64,000 nt of DNA from an uncultured Bacteroidales bacterium (GTDB lineage Bacteria > Bacteroidota > Bacteroidia > Bacteroidales > Bacteroidaceae): contig CACYLU010000003.1 of assembly GCA_902775375.1 (NCBI GenBank), positions 147,937 to 211,936 on the forward strand. Direction: 5' to 3'. The position numbers were made by a program, and so were the translations under genes. Positions 24,972 through 34,382 of this stretch are shown in pieces (positions within the stretch are counted from its first letter, which is position 1; the number at the start of each line of letters is the position of its first letter). Under the pieces are notes generated by a model. That model was not told the origin of the DNA. It saw only the letters and a program-made list of their open reading frames with translations, and searched no databases.

Positions 24972-27344
24972 CTACATCCTCGATTTTTGTTCGCTTCCAG
25001 CACCTGAACCACGATACTTGCTTTGTGCTGCATTGAAAGTATAACGAACGGAGAACTTCACCCTCTGCGTATCCATCGTGTTGTTCTGACTGATGGTATG
25101 GCTGCCAAAGTCGCTGTTTACATTTGTCTTGGCGGTATGAGTCAGATCGTTGCCTTCTATGCGAAGCACCAGGGAGTTGTCTCTCAAGAGCGTCTTTTGC
25201 ACAGCAGCCGTCAGGTTGAAGAAAGCATCCCTCATATAGATGTTCTGCGTGTAACCTTTGGTCTGCATCAATCCTCCCAGTTCAAGTTGCCAACCGCCAT
25301 TCAACTTGAAAGTATTGTTCAGCTGCATCACGCCTATTGGTTTGTCGTTGAACTTGGTTTCACGGAAGCCTGAAGCCATACGGGGATCAGGCGCATTGAT
25401 GGTGAGCCACTGTTTCTGGATGCCTAAGGTATAGCTCATGGTCCATACTCCGATGGTATGGTTCAGCATGCCATATGCTACCAGCATACGGAACGGGCTG
25501 TCAATGTTGCGAGGCTTCACCAATATAACACCCTCATCGTTGTAAGGCGATGACCAAGTCATTATCGGGTCATTGGTGCGAGAATAGTTCACCATGAAGG
25601 TCAGGAATTTCCAAACGGCTGTGGCACTCACGTTGTGAATCAACTCAGGCTGTAGCTGGGCGTTGCCGCTCTGCAGCAGATAGCGGTTGTCATAGCTGAT
25701 GGCGCTTGACAGCTGGGCGTAGTTGGGACGTCGAGTCCTTGCACTATAGTTCAGCATTAGTTGTACTTTACCCACTTTGCCAGCAAATGAAATGGTTGGG
25801 AACCAGTTACTATAGTTGCGGGATAGATTGTTGGCTGGTGTCACTGCGTCATGATAAATGTAATGTACGTTCTCATAGCGTACGCCTGCGCTTATTTGAC
25901 CAATCTTTGGAAGGTTGAAGCCATAGTTGGCAAAACCTGCATAGATGTCTTCCTTCACCTCTGCCTTTGAAGCAGGAATGTCAACGCCTGTAATGGCATA
26001 ATTGTCATTCCTACGAGAGAAAGACTCTTCAGTTCCCACCTGTAACTGCCCTTTCCATACTGGATAGGATACAATGGCCTTGGCTGCATAGAGATGACTG
26101 CAGTTTTCGCTATGACTGTGTATCTCGGCATCGTGAGTCATGGGACTTGTTTCTATTGAGACCGATTTTGCAGAGCGTTCAGATCCATAGTAGTCTAAAT
26201 TCACGTCGAGCCCCAGCTTCGAACCGATGGTGCCGTTGTAATACAGATTTACCCCCATATTATAAGGAGTCTTCTTGCCGATTCGGTCTTCAGACCTAGT
26301 GGTCAATTGGTCAACAAGTACACCATCCTCAAACACTGTGTCACCAGTATTCATTATTGTTTTGTGACTTAGCTCTTTTCCCCACTCAAACTTACCTCCC
26401 ACAAAATGTTTATCGTCTATCTGCCAGTTCACGCCTGCATTTCCATATAGGCTTTGTCCTATATAATCCAGTGACAGGTCACTGTTGTTATCAATCAGAT
26501 GCTTGGCGTATGTTTCCCTTTTAATTTCTGCAATCTGGCGGGAGGTATTCCTGTTATAATTAATGCCAGCGAAGAAATCCAAGCCCCCTGTGCGGTAGTT
26601 CATGTTGAAAGCAGCTGAGGGGTCATTACCTTTGCTCCATTGTAATGATTGAGAGTCTGAGGCATTGAAGTTGAAACCGAAACCTTCGCCTTGCCTACGT
26701 ATGGTACGGATGCGTACCACGCTGCGTACGGTAGCATCATATTGTGCCCCAGGATTAGTGATTACCTCCACGCTCTGTATCTCGTTGCTTTGCAATCGTG
26801 TTAACTCAGAGGAATCGGTAATCTTGCGGCCGTTGATATATACCAATGGCGAGCCTTTTCCCATTACTTCCAACCCGTTAGGCCCTTTGATAAGGCCAGG
26901 TGTTTTCGCCAATACGTCGTCGGCCGTGCCGACATTCTCCAGTACAGATCCCTTGACGTTTGTCTGTAATCCTTCACCTGTTAGCTTGGTCTTTGGTAGT
27001 TGTGCCTTTACAACTACCTCACCTAACAGCTGGGTATCTTCTGCTAATACAATGATCTGCTCATCGGCAGCAGGCTGGTAGCTCGTTTGATATCCAATGC
27101 AAGATACCTGAAGCAGTCCGTCGCTCTTGTTAGTTACAATCTTAAACAAACCCTCGCCATTGGTCACTGCCCCCTGTATAAAAGTTGAGTCAGGGATTGA
27201 TAATAACACCACATTTACATAAGGAATAGGTGTACCTTGTGTGTCTGTTACTTTTCCACCGATGTCATGTGTTTTAGCTGTAACGTTAATTGTCATCATC
27301 ACGGCAGTCATCTGTGCTGCCATTTTCATTAATATATTCTTCAT
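24972..27344 (-). CDS. Outer-membrane beta-barrel protein with carboxypeptidase-like and plug domains
   Basis: 790 residues. A signal peptide (~1-23) is followed by a CarboxypepD_reg-like domain (IGGKVTDTQGTPIPYVNVVLL), a TonB-plug-like domain (VLENVGTADDVLAKTPGLIKG; LVYINGRKI) and a large OMP_b-brl_3-type barrel ending KFSVRYTFNA plus a basic tail. This is the FecA-like barrel family of Bacteroidetes that lacks a SusD partner. It could import a siderophore, peptide or metal chelate, or act in signalling. It is a single-gene unit whose start faces the stop of the LiaF-like gene 25 bp away on the same strand. Confidence 0.88.
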   Translation of the reverse strand: MKNILMKMAAQMTAVMMTINVTAKTHDIGGKVTDTQGTPIPYVNVVLLSIPDSTFIQGAVTNGEGLFKIVTNKSDGLLQVSCIGYQTSYQPAADEQIIVLAEDTQLLGEVVVKAQLPKTKLTGEGLQTNVKGSVLENVGTADDVLAKTPGLIKGPNGLEVMGKGSPLVYINGRKITDSSELTRLQSNEIQSVEVITNPGAQYDATVRSVVRIRTIRRQGEGFGFNFNASDSQSLQWSKGNDPSAAFNMNYRTGGLDFFAGINYNRNTSRQIAEIKRETYAKHLIDNNSDLSLDYIGQSLYGNAGVNWQIDDKHFVGGKFEWGKELSHKTIMNTGDTVFEDGVLVDQLTTRSEDRIGKKTPYNMGVNLYYNGTIGSKLGLDVNLDYYGSERSAKSVSIETSPMTHDAEIHSHSENCSHLYAAKAIVSYPVWKGQLQVGTEESFSRRNDNYAITGVDIPASKAEVKEDIYAGFANYGFNLPKIGQISAGVRYENVHYIYHDAVTPANNLSRNYSNWFPTISFAGKVGKVQLMLNYSARTRRPNYAQLSSAISYDNRYLLQSGNAQLQPELIHNVSATAVWKFLTFMVNYSRTNDPIMTWSSPYNDEGVILVKPRNIDSPFRMLVAYGMLNHTIGVWTMSYTLGIQKQWLTINAPDPRMASGFRETKFNDKPIGVMQLNNTFKLNGGWQLELGGLMQTKGYTQNIYMRDAFFNLTAAVQKTLLRDNSLVLRIEGNDLTHTAKTNVNSDFGSHTISQNNTMDTQRVKFSVRYTFNAAQSKYRGSGAGSEQKSRM

Positions 27345-27369
27345 TGTTGTAGTAAATAAAATAACTAAA

Positions 27370-28152
27370 TTAATTTCTAATTGTTACTCCACCAAAGACG
27401 TTGCTTACTATGACATGAAGGCATGGCACCTCGGGGTCATCACACTTCATTGTTTCATTGCCCACGCCTCCAAAAAAACTGCGGCTTTTTACCTCTATAT
27501 TAATGGTGGGGGGAACCATCAATTCCACACCACCAAAGCAGGTGCGAATGTCAATTTCCTCGTCTTCATTAATATCAGCATTGCGCAGGTCCAGACGGAT
27601 GCCTCCGAAAGTGGCTACCAAACGAGCCCCATGGAATAGCTCACCATGATAGATGTATTCATCACCACCAAAGCTGGCAGAACAACTGATGCGCTTGCCA
27701 TCCTCATTGAGGGGTAAAGGACGTTGTAGCCACTGGCCTGGATCGCTTCTAAATCCATCGATAATCAACCAGCATCCTAGATATAATAGGATAAAGATTG
27801 CTAAATAAAGTTCCAATGAATCTGAAGGCTCATTTTCTAACCAGCTTAGATGGAGGATGCCCAACATAACTGCCAACTTAAGCAACAAAGCCACTACCAT
27901 TATTATGCCGACAACAATCTTCAACCTTTTTGTTATATAATTGTTGGCATGATAGCCCTTAAAGCCTTCATAGATGAGGTGAAGGCCCACAAAGATGAGA
28001 ATCGCTGCAGCAAAATAATATACGTTAGGCTCTTCGGTGGCATTCTCAAGCCAACTTAGGTGCATGATGCCCCACATGGTAGCTAATTTGAGGAGGCTTG
28101 CTACCACTAGGATAATACCAATAATACCTCTGAAAGTGGATTTCGTTTTCAT
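27370..28152 (-). CDS. LiaF-like membrane protein with duplicated helix unit
   Basis: 260 residues. The N-terminal half carries four membrane helices as a tandem duplication: IIGIILVVASLLKLATMWGI and IVVGIIMVVALLLKLAVMLG, each followed by HLSWLEN. The C-terminal ~100 residues form a soluble beta-solenoid-like domain with four FGG repeats (ASFGGDE, ATFGGIR, TCFGGVE, VFGGVT), as in LiaF C-terminal (cell-wall-active antibiotic response) domains. In Firmicutes LiaF restrains an envelope-stress kinase. Here the divergent neighbour is a membrane LytTR regulator, so a sensor-regulator pair is plausible. Promoter at 28222-28253. Confidence 0.8.
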   Translation of the reverse strand: MKTKSTFRGIIGIILVVASLLKLATMWGIMHLSWLENATEEPNVYYFAAAILIFVGLHLIYEGFKGYHANNYITKRLKIVVGIIMVVALLLKLAVMLGILHLSWLENEPSDSLELYLAIFILLYLGCWLIIDGFRSDPGQWLQRPLPLNEDGKRISCSASFGGDEYIYHGELFHGARLVATFGGIRLDLRNADINEDEEIDIRTCFGGVELMVPPTINIEVKSRSFFGGVGNETMKCDDPEVPCLHVIVSNVFGGVTIRN

Positions 28153-28221
28153 AACATTGTATTTTATTGTTAGACTTTTTTATTCGATTGAAAGTTGCAA
28201 TTTATCATGCTTTCTTTGATG

Positions 28222-28253
28222 CAAATGTAGACTGAGATGAAATGACCTCCAAA
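28222..28253 (-). promoter_or_regulatory. Promoter of the LiaF-like gene
   Basis: Minus strand TTTG (28250-28253), 20 bp, TACATTTG (28222-28229): an exact consensus match about 70 bp before the ATG at 28152. Confidence 0.7.
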
Positions 28254-28321
28254 AATCTGGGATATATGGCAGGTATTTGTGACGAATTGTATAGTTTTGG
28301 GATGAATAGCGTGATGGATGG

Positions 28322-28352
28322 TTGCTGTTAACAGATATTTGTCATACCTTTG
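28322..28352 (+). promoter_or_regulatory. Promoter of the LytTR regulator, almost touching the start codon
   Basis: TTG (28322-28324), 20 bp, TACCTTTG (28345-28352). The ATG at 28360 is only 7 nt past the -7 box, so the mRNA should have a leader of only a few bases. Confidence 0.65.
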
Positions 28353-28359
28353 CCAGACC

Positions 28360-29247
28360 ATGGATAAGATTAAAAAAGAAACTTTGATTGTACGTATTAC
28401 CAGTGTAGGATTCACCATCCTCGCTTTTGCGGTGTTCCAACCTCTTGGCCTCAATCAGCTCGGGTGGATGATGTTTGTTCATCTTCTTGCCATTTGGGCG
28501 ATAGGGATAGGCGTTTGTTATATCACAGAAATTATTCTCACCAACCTGCTTCGTCATCCTGCGTCATTGGACAAAGGCGCTGAGTATATTATCCATCGTA
28601 ATCTGTGGTTTCAGCTTATTAATACACCTTTCGAGGCACTTATGATTTGCGTTTATCTGCATTTTATATTGAGTGGCAGAGGCTCAGATGACCCTCTCTC
28701 ATTGAAGGGATTGCTACAGACAATTCTTCTTATTGCTTTTTGCTCATTTGCCATTGGTTTGTACTGGCGATTCAAATATCGTAGCAGATACTTGGCGGCA
28801 GAATTAGAAGAAACACGTTTGTTAAACCAGCAGTTGCAAAAGATGCAGCAAGTTGTATTGTCACCGCTAGATGAATCTCATAAAGGTGAAACTCTGTCGA
28901 ATAATGTCATCAAACTTAAGGGCACAACAAATGATAGCATTAGTTTTCAGATATCCGATTTATTATATGTTGAGGCTGTGGGCAACTATGTAAAAGTATA
29001 CCATCTCCGCGAAGGGAAAGTACATTCCGATATGCTGAGAGCTACTTCTAAACAAATTGAAAACGACTTGCGTGCCTATCCGTTGATTGTGCGATGCCAT
29101 CGTGCTTTCGTTGTTAATCTTCAGCAAGTGGAGCAGATTATCTCCAAGTCGGGTAGTATGCAGCTGCTTATCAAGCATTGCCATGACTATCTTCCTGTTT
29201 CGCGCAGCAATATCTCACAGGTGAAGGAAAGCATAAAGAATCTGTGA
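28360..29247 (+). CDS. Membrane-bound LytTR-family transcription regulator
   Basis: 295 residues from the ATG at 28360; the longer frame from 28318 would start upstream of the promoter's -7 box. Four membrane helices lie in residues ~10-145 (FTILAFAVFQPLGL; IWAIGIGVCYITEIILTNLL; LLQTILLIAFCSFAIGLYW), then a coiled linker (ELEETRLLNQQLQKMQQVVL). The LytTR DNA-binding domain spans ~190-295: DLLYVEAVGNYVKVYHL and VRCHRAFVVNLQQV are its classic signatures. There is no receiver domain, so it is a one-component membrane regulator. It is divergent from the LiaF-like gene; the ~70 bp between the two promoters is the likely control region. Confidence 0.88.
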   Translation: MDKIKKETLIVRITSVGFTILAFAVFQPLGLNQLGWMMFVHLLAIWAIGIGVCYITEIILTNLLRHPASLDKGAEYIIHRNLWFQLINTPFEALMICVYLHFILSGRGSDDPLSLKGLLQTILLIAFCSFAIGLYWRFKYRSRYLAAELEETRLLNQQLQKMQQVVLSPLDESHKGETLSNNVIKLKGTTNDSISFQISDLLYVEAVGNYVKVYHLREGKVHSDMLRATSKQIENDLRAYPLIVRCHRAFVVNLQQVEQIISKSGSMQLLIKHCHDYLPVSRSNISQVKESIKNL

Positions 29248-29263
29248 AGTTTCCTGTTTTTTA

Positions 29264-29293
29264 TTGCCTATAATAAAATATTGTGTACCTTTG
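29264..29293 (+). promoter_or_regulatory. Promoter of the NlpC/P60-epimerase unit
   Basis: TTG (29264-29266), 19 bp, TACCTTTG (29286-29293), 24 bp before the ATG at 29317. Confidence 0.65.
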
Positions 29294-29316
29294 CATAACT
29301 CAATAATAAAGATGTT

Positions 29317-30363
29317 ATGTCAAATAAGAAACAATTACTATTGATGTGTGGTGTGTCGTTGCTCACCGCACTTGTTGTATTGGCTATCATGTTGCCATTT
29401 ATATCTAAAGATGAACCTAAGCAGACTGTTGTAGAGGAACAAGAGGAAAAAGATACAACTATTCACGATGGTAAGGATTATGCAGTGGTGAATCTTTCTG
29501 TTTGCAACCTCAGACAAACACCAAACTTCACTGCCGAAATGAGTACACAGGCATTGCTGGGTATGCCTGTAAAGGTGCTGGCTTTTGATACTTGGTATGA
29601 GATACAGACCCCCGATGATTACACAGGCTGGGTACATCCTGTCGGTATTTATCGTATGACGAAAGCTGAATATGATGCTTGGAACAAAGCCGATAAGGTG
29701 ACGGTGATACAACATTTTGGTACAGTATATTCTGAGGCAGATGACCAGTCGCAAACCGTTTCCGATGTTGTGGCAGGCGACCGACTCAAGTTGGCAGGTA
29801 AAGTGAAAAACTATTATCAAGTAGAATTCCCTGATGGCCGTCAAGGTTTCATATCAGACAAAACTGCGCAGCCTATAAATGAATGGCGGAAGAGCTTGAA
29901 ACAAGATGCGGCTTCTCTTATCCAGACAGCCTATACCATGATGGGATTCCCTTATATGTGGGCAGGCACTTCTTCTAAAGGCATGGATTGCAGTGGATAC
30001 ATTCGTAACATCTACTATATGCACGATATGATTATCCCTCGTGATGCTTCTCAGATGGTAAAGGTGGGGCAGAAGATTGAGATAGCTCCCGATTTTAGCA
30101 ATATTGAGCCGGGCGATTTGATATTCTTTGGTCGCAAGGCTACGCCTGAGCGCAAAGAGGGCGTTTCACATGTAGGTATGTATCTGGGTAATGGAAGGTT
30201 TATCCACTCTCAAGGCAATGTGCATATTAGCAGCTTGCTGCCTGATGACGAGCTGTTTGATGAAATGAACCTTAATCGTTTGCTTTATGCCGTGCGTATA
30301 CTCCCGTATATAAATAAAGAGGCAGGACTAAATACAACTGATAAGAACCCGTATTACAATTAG
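29317..30363 (+). CDS. NlpC/P60 family peptidase with SH3-like domains
   Basis: 348 residues: an N-terminal signal anchor (~8-30), SH3b-like domains (~50-190; VVNLSVCNLRQTPNF, GWVHPVGIY) and a C-terminal NlpC/P60 cysteine peptidase. The catalytic Cys is Cys225 in GMDCSGYI, with the His in GVSHVGMYLG and a third polar residue in RFIHSQGNVH. It cleaves gamma-D-Glu-diamino acid or related bonds in peptidoglycan peptides in the periplasm. The next gene, a dipeptide epimerase, would use the released Ala-Glu dipeptides, so the pair forms a murein peptide recycling step. Confidence 0.9.
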   Translation: MSNKKQLLLMCGVSLLTALVVLAIMLPFISKDEPKQTVVEEQEEKDTTIHDGKDYAVVNLSVCNLRQTPNFTAEMSTQALLGMPVKVLAFDTWYEIQTPDDYTGWVHPVGIYRMTKAEYDAWNKADKVTVIQHFGTVYSEADDQSQTVSDVVAGDRLKLAGKVKNYYQVEFPDGRQGFISDKTAQPINEWRKSLKQDAASLIQTAYTMMGFPYMWAGTSSKGMDCSGYIRNIYYMHDMIIPRDASQMVKVGQKIEIAPDFSNIEPGDLIFFGRKATPERKEGVSHVGMYLGNGRFIHSQGNVHISSLLPDDELFDEMNLNRLLYAVRILPYINKEAGLNTTDKNPYYN

Positions 30364-30385
30364 GATTTATCAATTATCAAATACA

Positions 30386-31534
30386 ATGACAGACAGACGA
30401 ACTTTCCTGAAAACTGCCGGATTGGTAGGAATAGGTGCAGCAGTAGGGCTTGCTATTAACAGATGCAAAGGCAATGAGATTGCAGCTCCAAACATCAATC
30501 ATGGCGCACAGGCTCGGATGAAACTCCGTTTCTTTCCCTATGAGCTGAAGTTGAAGCATGTCTTTACTGTATCATCCTATTCACGTACCACTACGCCTGA
30601 TGTGCAGGTGGAGATTGAATATGATGGCGTGACTGGCTATGGCGAAGCTTCCATGCCTCAATATTTGGGACAAACAGTTGAGAGTGTCAGCACTTTTTTG
30701 AGTAAGGTAAACCTTGAACAGTTTGACGATCCATTCAAGATGGAGGAGATCCTTACCTATATTGATGGCCTGAGTGATGCAGACCCTGCCGCTAAGGCAG
30801 CAGTAGACATTGCCTTACATGACTTGGTGGGCAAGCTGTTGGGCGCTCCTTGGTATAAGATATGGGGTTTGGATAAAACCTTGGCTCCTGACACTACTTT
30901 TACTATTGGCATTGATACACCAGAAGTAGTGAGGGAGAAGACAAAAGAGTGTGCCGACATGTTCAATATTTTAAAAGTAAAGATAGGCTCTGACCACGAC
31001 AAGGAAATGATTGAGACCATCCGTGAGGTGACCGACCTGCCTATTGCAGTTGATGCTAATCAAGGGTGGAAAGACAAGGAGTATGCACTTGAGATGATCC
31101 ACTGGCTCAAGGAACATGGCATTGTGATGGTAGAGCAGCCCATGCCTATCAACCAACTAGATGATACTGCTTGGGTAACTGAACGTAGTCCGTTGCCTAT
31201 CTTCGCTGATGAGTCTTGCCAGCGTCTTAAGGATGTGGCAGGCTTGCAAGGTGCTTTTCATGGCATCAATATCAAACTGATGAAGTGCACTGGCATGCGT
31301 GAGGCATGGAAGATGGTGAATTTCGCAAGGGCGTTAGGTATGAAAGTAATGGTAGGGTGCATGACGGAAACGTCTTGTGCTGTCAGTGCAGCAGCCCAAT
31401 TGTCGCCAGCAGTTGACTTTGCTGATTTGGATGGTAATCTACTTATCTCAAATGACAGGTTTGAAGGTATGCAAGTAGTAGATGGAAAGATTACCCTGCC
31501 TGATAGACCGGGTATTGGCGTTACTTTGACATAA
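30386..31534 (+). CDS. L-Ala-D/L-Glu-type dipeptide epimerase (enolase superfamily)
   Basis: 382 residues with a twin-arginine signal-like start (RRTFLKTAGLVGIG), so it may be exported folded. The enolase-superfamily catalytic elements are present: KVKIGSDHD (lysine of the KxK motif), VDANQGW (metal Asp), MVEQPMP (Glu) and FADESC (Asp), with IKLMKCTG carrying the second catalytic lysine. This pattern is that of L-Ala-D/L-Glu epimerases. It converts murein-derived L-Ala-D-Glu to L-Ala-L-Glu for degradation. It lies 22 bp after the NlpC/P60 gene, the enzyme expected to supply the dipeptide. Confidence 0.9.
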   Translation: MTDRRTFLKTAGLVGIGAAVGLAINRCKGNEIAAPNINHGAQARMKLRFFPYELKLKHVFTVSSYSRTTTPDVQVEIEYDGVTGYGEASMPQYLGQTVESVSTFLSKVNLEQFDDPFKMEEILTYIDGLSDADPAAKAAVDIALHDLVGKLLGAPWYKIWGLDKTLAPDTTFTIGIDTPEVVREKTKECADMFNILKVKIGSDHDKEMIETIREVTDLPIAVDANQGWKDKEYALEMIHWLKEHGIVMVEQPMPINQLDDTAWVTERSPLPIFADESCQRLKDVAGLQGAFHGINIKLMKCTGMREAWKMVNFARALGMKVMVGCMTETSCAVSAAAQLSPAVDFADLDGNLLISNDRFEGMQVVDGKITLPDRPGIGVTLT

Positions 31535-31722
31535 TTTCCTATAATTGCCTTACGAAATGTAAAAATGGCAGACTTTGTCGTTAAGCCCTGTTAAGCTGTT
31601 TAAGTATTTAGTTAAAAGAGGACAAAAATCAATGACAAAAGATACAGGGGAAAGGTTTTTGCCGTTATCTTAGCGTCGAAAAGTTAAATCAAACGAATAA
31701 ATTAACATTTAAGATAGAAAAT

Positions 31723-33249
31723 ATGAAACAGACAAAAACTTTCTTAGGCATTGTGGCAATTGTGTTGCTAAGTGCAGGGGTGGCAGGAGTTACCACCTAT
31801 AAACTGATGGAAAAGAATCAGCCGGCAGCTACTTTCACGGATCTTTTTGAGCAGAATGACAATATGCGCCTGGCTTCATACAATGGAACAAATGCACAAC
31901 CTGTTGATTTGACAGCAGCAGCAGAGGCTTCTGTACACGCTGTGGTGCATATCCGTTCTACCCAGTTGAGCCGTACGCAAACTGTACAGGACATGCCTGA
32001 CATCTTTGACTTCTTCTTTGGAGATGGACGTGGTCAGCAGCGTCAGGTTCAAACCCAGCCTCGTGTGGGCTTCGGATCTGGTGTCATTATATCTAAGGAT
32101 GGATATATTGTAACTAATAACCATGTTGTAGAAGGTGCAGATGAGATTGTTGTCAAATTGAACGATGAGCGTGAGTTGAAAGGTCGTTTAATTGGTGTGG
32201 ATCCTGATACCGATCTTGCTTTGGTAAAGATTGAGGGTGATGATTTTCCAACACTGCCAATAGGCGATTCTGAGGCTCTGAAGGTAGGCGAGTGGGTACT
32301 GGCAGTAGGTAATCCTTTTAACCTCAATTCAACTGTAACAGCTGGTATTGTAAGTGCTAAGGCTCGCTCTCTGGGTCCTACGGCATCTAACGGACAGGCT
32401 GCTAATATCCAGTCGTTCATTCAAACTGATGCAGCCATTAACGCAGGTAACTCTGGTGGTGCTTTGGTGAATGCCCGTGGTGAATTGGTAGGCATCAACG
32501 CTATGTTGTATTCTCCTACTGGTGCTTATTCTGGTTACGGTTTTGCCATTCCTTCTAGCATTATGACTAAAGTGGTGGCTGACTTGAAGCAGTACGGTAC
32601 CGTGCAGCGTGCATTGCTGGGTATCCGTGGAAATACATTAGGTACAGATCTCACTATGAGTGACGCACAGGCTGAGGAAATGCGCAAGAAGATTGACGAA
32701 CTGGGCGTGAAAGACGGTGTGTATGTGGCTGAAGTTGTAGAAGGTGGCTCTGCTGCCGGAGTGCTGCAGGTAGATGATGTGATTACTGCCGTTGACAATA
32801 AGAAAGTACATAAGTTCAGCGACCTGCAAGAGGCTTTGGCTCAGCATCGTCCAGGTGACAAAGTGAAGGTGACCGTGATGCGTAAGAAGAGCGAGAAGAC
32901 TTTCGATATCACTTTGAAGAACTCACAGGGTAATACCAAGGTGGTGAAGAGTGCTGATATGGAGATCTTGGGTGCTGCCTTCCGTGCTATCTCTGATGAA
33001 ACCAAGCGTCAGCTCAACTTGAGCTATGGTCTGGAAGTTACAGGTGTGAACAAGGGTAAGATGCAGGATGCAGGCATCCGTAAGGGCTTCATCATCCAGA
33101 AGGCCAATAATGAGACCATCCGTTCAGAGGAAGATCTGCAAACCGTATTGAAGCAGGCTACACAATCTCCTGAGCAGGTGCTGTTTATCTCAGGTATCTA
33201 TCCAAGTGGACGTCGTGCCAACTATGCTGTTGACCTGACCCAGGAATAA
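31723..33249 (+). CDS. HtrA/DegP-family periplasmic serine protease
   Basis: 508 residues with an N-terminal signal anchor (~8-28). The trypsin-like domain has the triad His ~132 (TNNHVVEG), Asp ~163 (DPDTDLALVKI) and Ser ~243 (NAGNSGGAL). Two PDZ domains follow (RKKIDELGVKDGVYVAEVVE; LEVTGVNKGKMQDAGIRKG). It degrades or refolds damaged envelope proteins. The 188-bp upstream gap has no perfect promoter; TTATCTTAG near 31664 is a weak -7 candidate. It ends with a strong terminator at 33329-33360. Confidence 0.93.
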   Translation: MKQTKTFLGIVAIVLLSAGVAGVTTYKLMEKNQPAATFTDLFEQNDNMRLASYNGTNAQPVDLTAAAEASVHAVVHIRSTQLSRTQTVQDMPDIFDFFFGDGRGQQRQVQTQPRVGFGSGVIISKDGYIVTNNHVVEGADEIVVKLNDERELKGRLIGVDPDTDLALVKIEGDDFPTLPIGDSEALKVGEWVLAVGNPFNLNSTVTAGIVSAKARSLGPTASNGQAANIQSFIQTDAAINAGNSGGALVNARGELVGINAMLYSPTGAYSGYGFAIPSSIMTKVVADLKQYGTVQRALLGIRGNTLGTDLTMSDAQAEEMRKKIDELGVKDGVYVAEVVEGGSAAGVLQVDDVITAVDNKKVHKFSDLQEALAQHRPGDKVKVTVMRKKSEKTFDITLKNSQGNTKVVKSADMEILGAAFRAISDETKRQLNLSYGLEVTGVNKGKMQDAGIRKGFIIQKANNETIRSEEDLQTVLKQATQSPEQVLFISGIYPSGRRANYAVDLTQE

Positions 33250-33328
33250 ATAACTTATTCCCCAGTTTCTACTCTTCATGCTATAAAGGAGTGTTAGGAC
33301 AGGGGAGTATTTAGATGAAAATATATCA

Positions 33329-33360
33329 GAGTGCCGACAAAAAAAGTCGGCACTCTTTTT
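33329..33360 (+). terminator. Terminator of the htrA gene
   Basis: GAGTGCCGAC (33329-33338), 7-A loop, GTCGGCACTC (33346-33355), then five T. The last three T with the next G also form the TTTG -33 element of the rpoD promoter. Confidence 0.85.
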
Positions 33361-33389
33361 GGGTTTTATAAATTTATTACCTACTTTTG
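33358..33389 (+). promoter_or_regulatory. Promoter of rpoD
   Basis: TTTG (33358-33361), 20 bp, TACTTTTG (33382-33389), 27 bp before the ATG at 33416. Its -33 element overlaps the T tract of the upstream terminator. Confidence 0.65.
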
Positions 33390-33415
33390 TACCCAAATTC
33401 GGTTTTTTTGAAAGG

Positions 33416-34276
33416 ATGAGACAATTAAAGATTACCAAAAGTATCACCAATCGCGAAAGTCAGTCACTTGACAAATATCTGCAGGAGATAGGTCGTGAAG
33501 GATTGATTACTGTAGAAGAAGAAGTAGATCTGGCTCAGCGCATCCGAAAGGGTGACCGTGAGGCTTTGGAAAGGCTGACACGTGCGAACCTACGTTTCGT
33601 AGTGTCTGTTGCAAAACAGTATCAGAATCAAGGTCTTAGCTTGCCTGACTTGATTAATGAGGGCAACCTCGGATTGATTAAGGCAGCCGAGAAGTTTGAT
33701 GAAACGCGTGGTTTTAAGTTTATCAGCTATGCCGTTTGGTGGATCCGTCAGTCAATCTTGCAAGCACTAGCCGAACAGTCTCGTATCGTACGTCTTCCCT
33801 TGAACCAGGTGGGCTCGCTGAATAAAATCAGCAAGGCTCTGTCTAAGTTCGAGCAGGAGAACGAACGTCGTCCGTCGGCTGAAGAACTTGCTGAAACGCT
33901 GGATGTTCCTGTTGATAAGGTGGCAGATACCCTCAAGGTATCAGGCCGTCACATCTCCGTAGATGCACCTTTTGTTGAAGGAGAGGACAACAGCTTGCTT
34001 GACGTGTTGCCAAATGACGATTCTCCAATGGCAGACCGTGAATTGGTGAACGAGTCTCTTGCGAAGGAAATTGATAGAGCACTTTCTACGTTAACCGAGC
34101 GCGAGAAGGACATTATTCAGATGTTCTTTGGCATCGGTCAACAGGAAATGACATTAGAGGAAATCGGCGACAAGTTTGGTCTCACACGTGAGCGTGTTCG
34201 CCAGATTAAAGAAAAGGCAATCAGAAGATTAAGACAAAGTAATCGTAGTAAGTTGCTCAAGGCTTATTTGGGATAA
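33416..34276 (+). CDS. rpoD: Primary RNA polymerase sigma factor (RpoD/SigA, Bacteroidetes short form)
   Basis: 286 residues from the ATG at 33416 ([10 protein letters not shown]), preceded by AAAGG; the longer frame from 33359 runs through the promoter. It lacks region 1.1, as in other Bacteroidetes primary sigma factors. Region 1.2 is [16 protein letters not shown], region 2 [17 protein letters not shown] with [19 protein letters not shown], region 3 follows, and region 4.2 is [20 protein letters not shown]. It directs the -33/-7 promoters seen throughout this window. Confidence 0.95.
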   Translation: MRQLKITKSITNRESQSLDKYLQEIGREGLITVEEEVDLAQRIRKGDREALERLTRANLRFVVSVAKQYQNQGLSLPDLINEGNLGLIKAAEKFDETRGFKFISYAVWWIRQSILQALAEQSRIVRLPLNQVGSLNKISKALSKFEQENERRPSAEELAETLDVPVDKVADTLKVSGRHISVDAPFVEGEDNSLLDVLPNDDSPMADRELVNESLAKEIDRALSTLTEREKDIIQMFFGIGQQEMTLEEIGDKFGLTRERVRQIKEKAIRRLRQSNRSKLLKAYLG

Positions 34277-34305
34277 ATAGCCATATCAATTCCAAAAAAG
34301 ATTAA

Positions 34306-34342
34306 AAACCGGTACTCCTGTGTAGGAATACCGGTTTTTTTT
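34306..34342 (+). terminator. Terminator of rpoD
   Basis: AAACCGGTA (34306-34314) pairs with TACCGGTTT (34329-34337), with an inner TCCT/AGGA helix, then a long T tract. Confidence 0.85.
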
Positions 34343-34382
34343 CGTACCTTCGCAACATTAATTATATCTAATATTGATAGTT

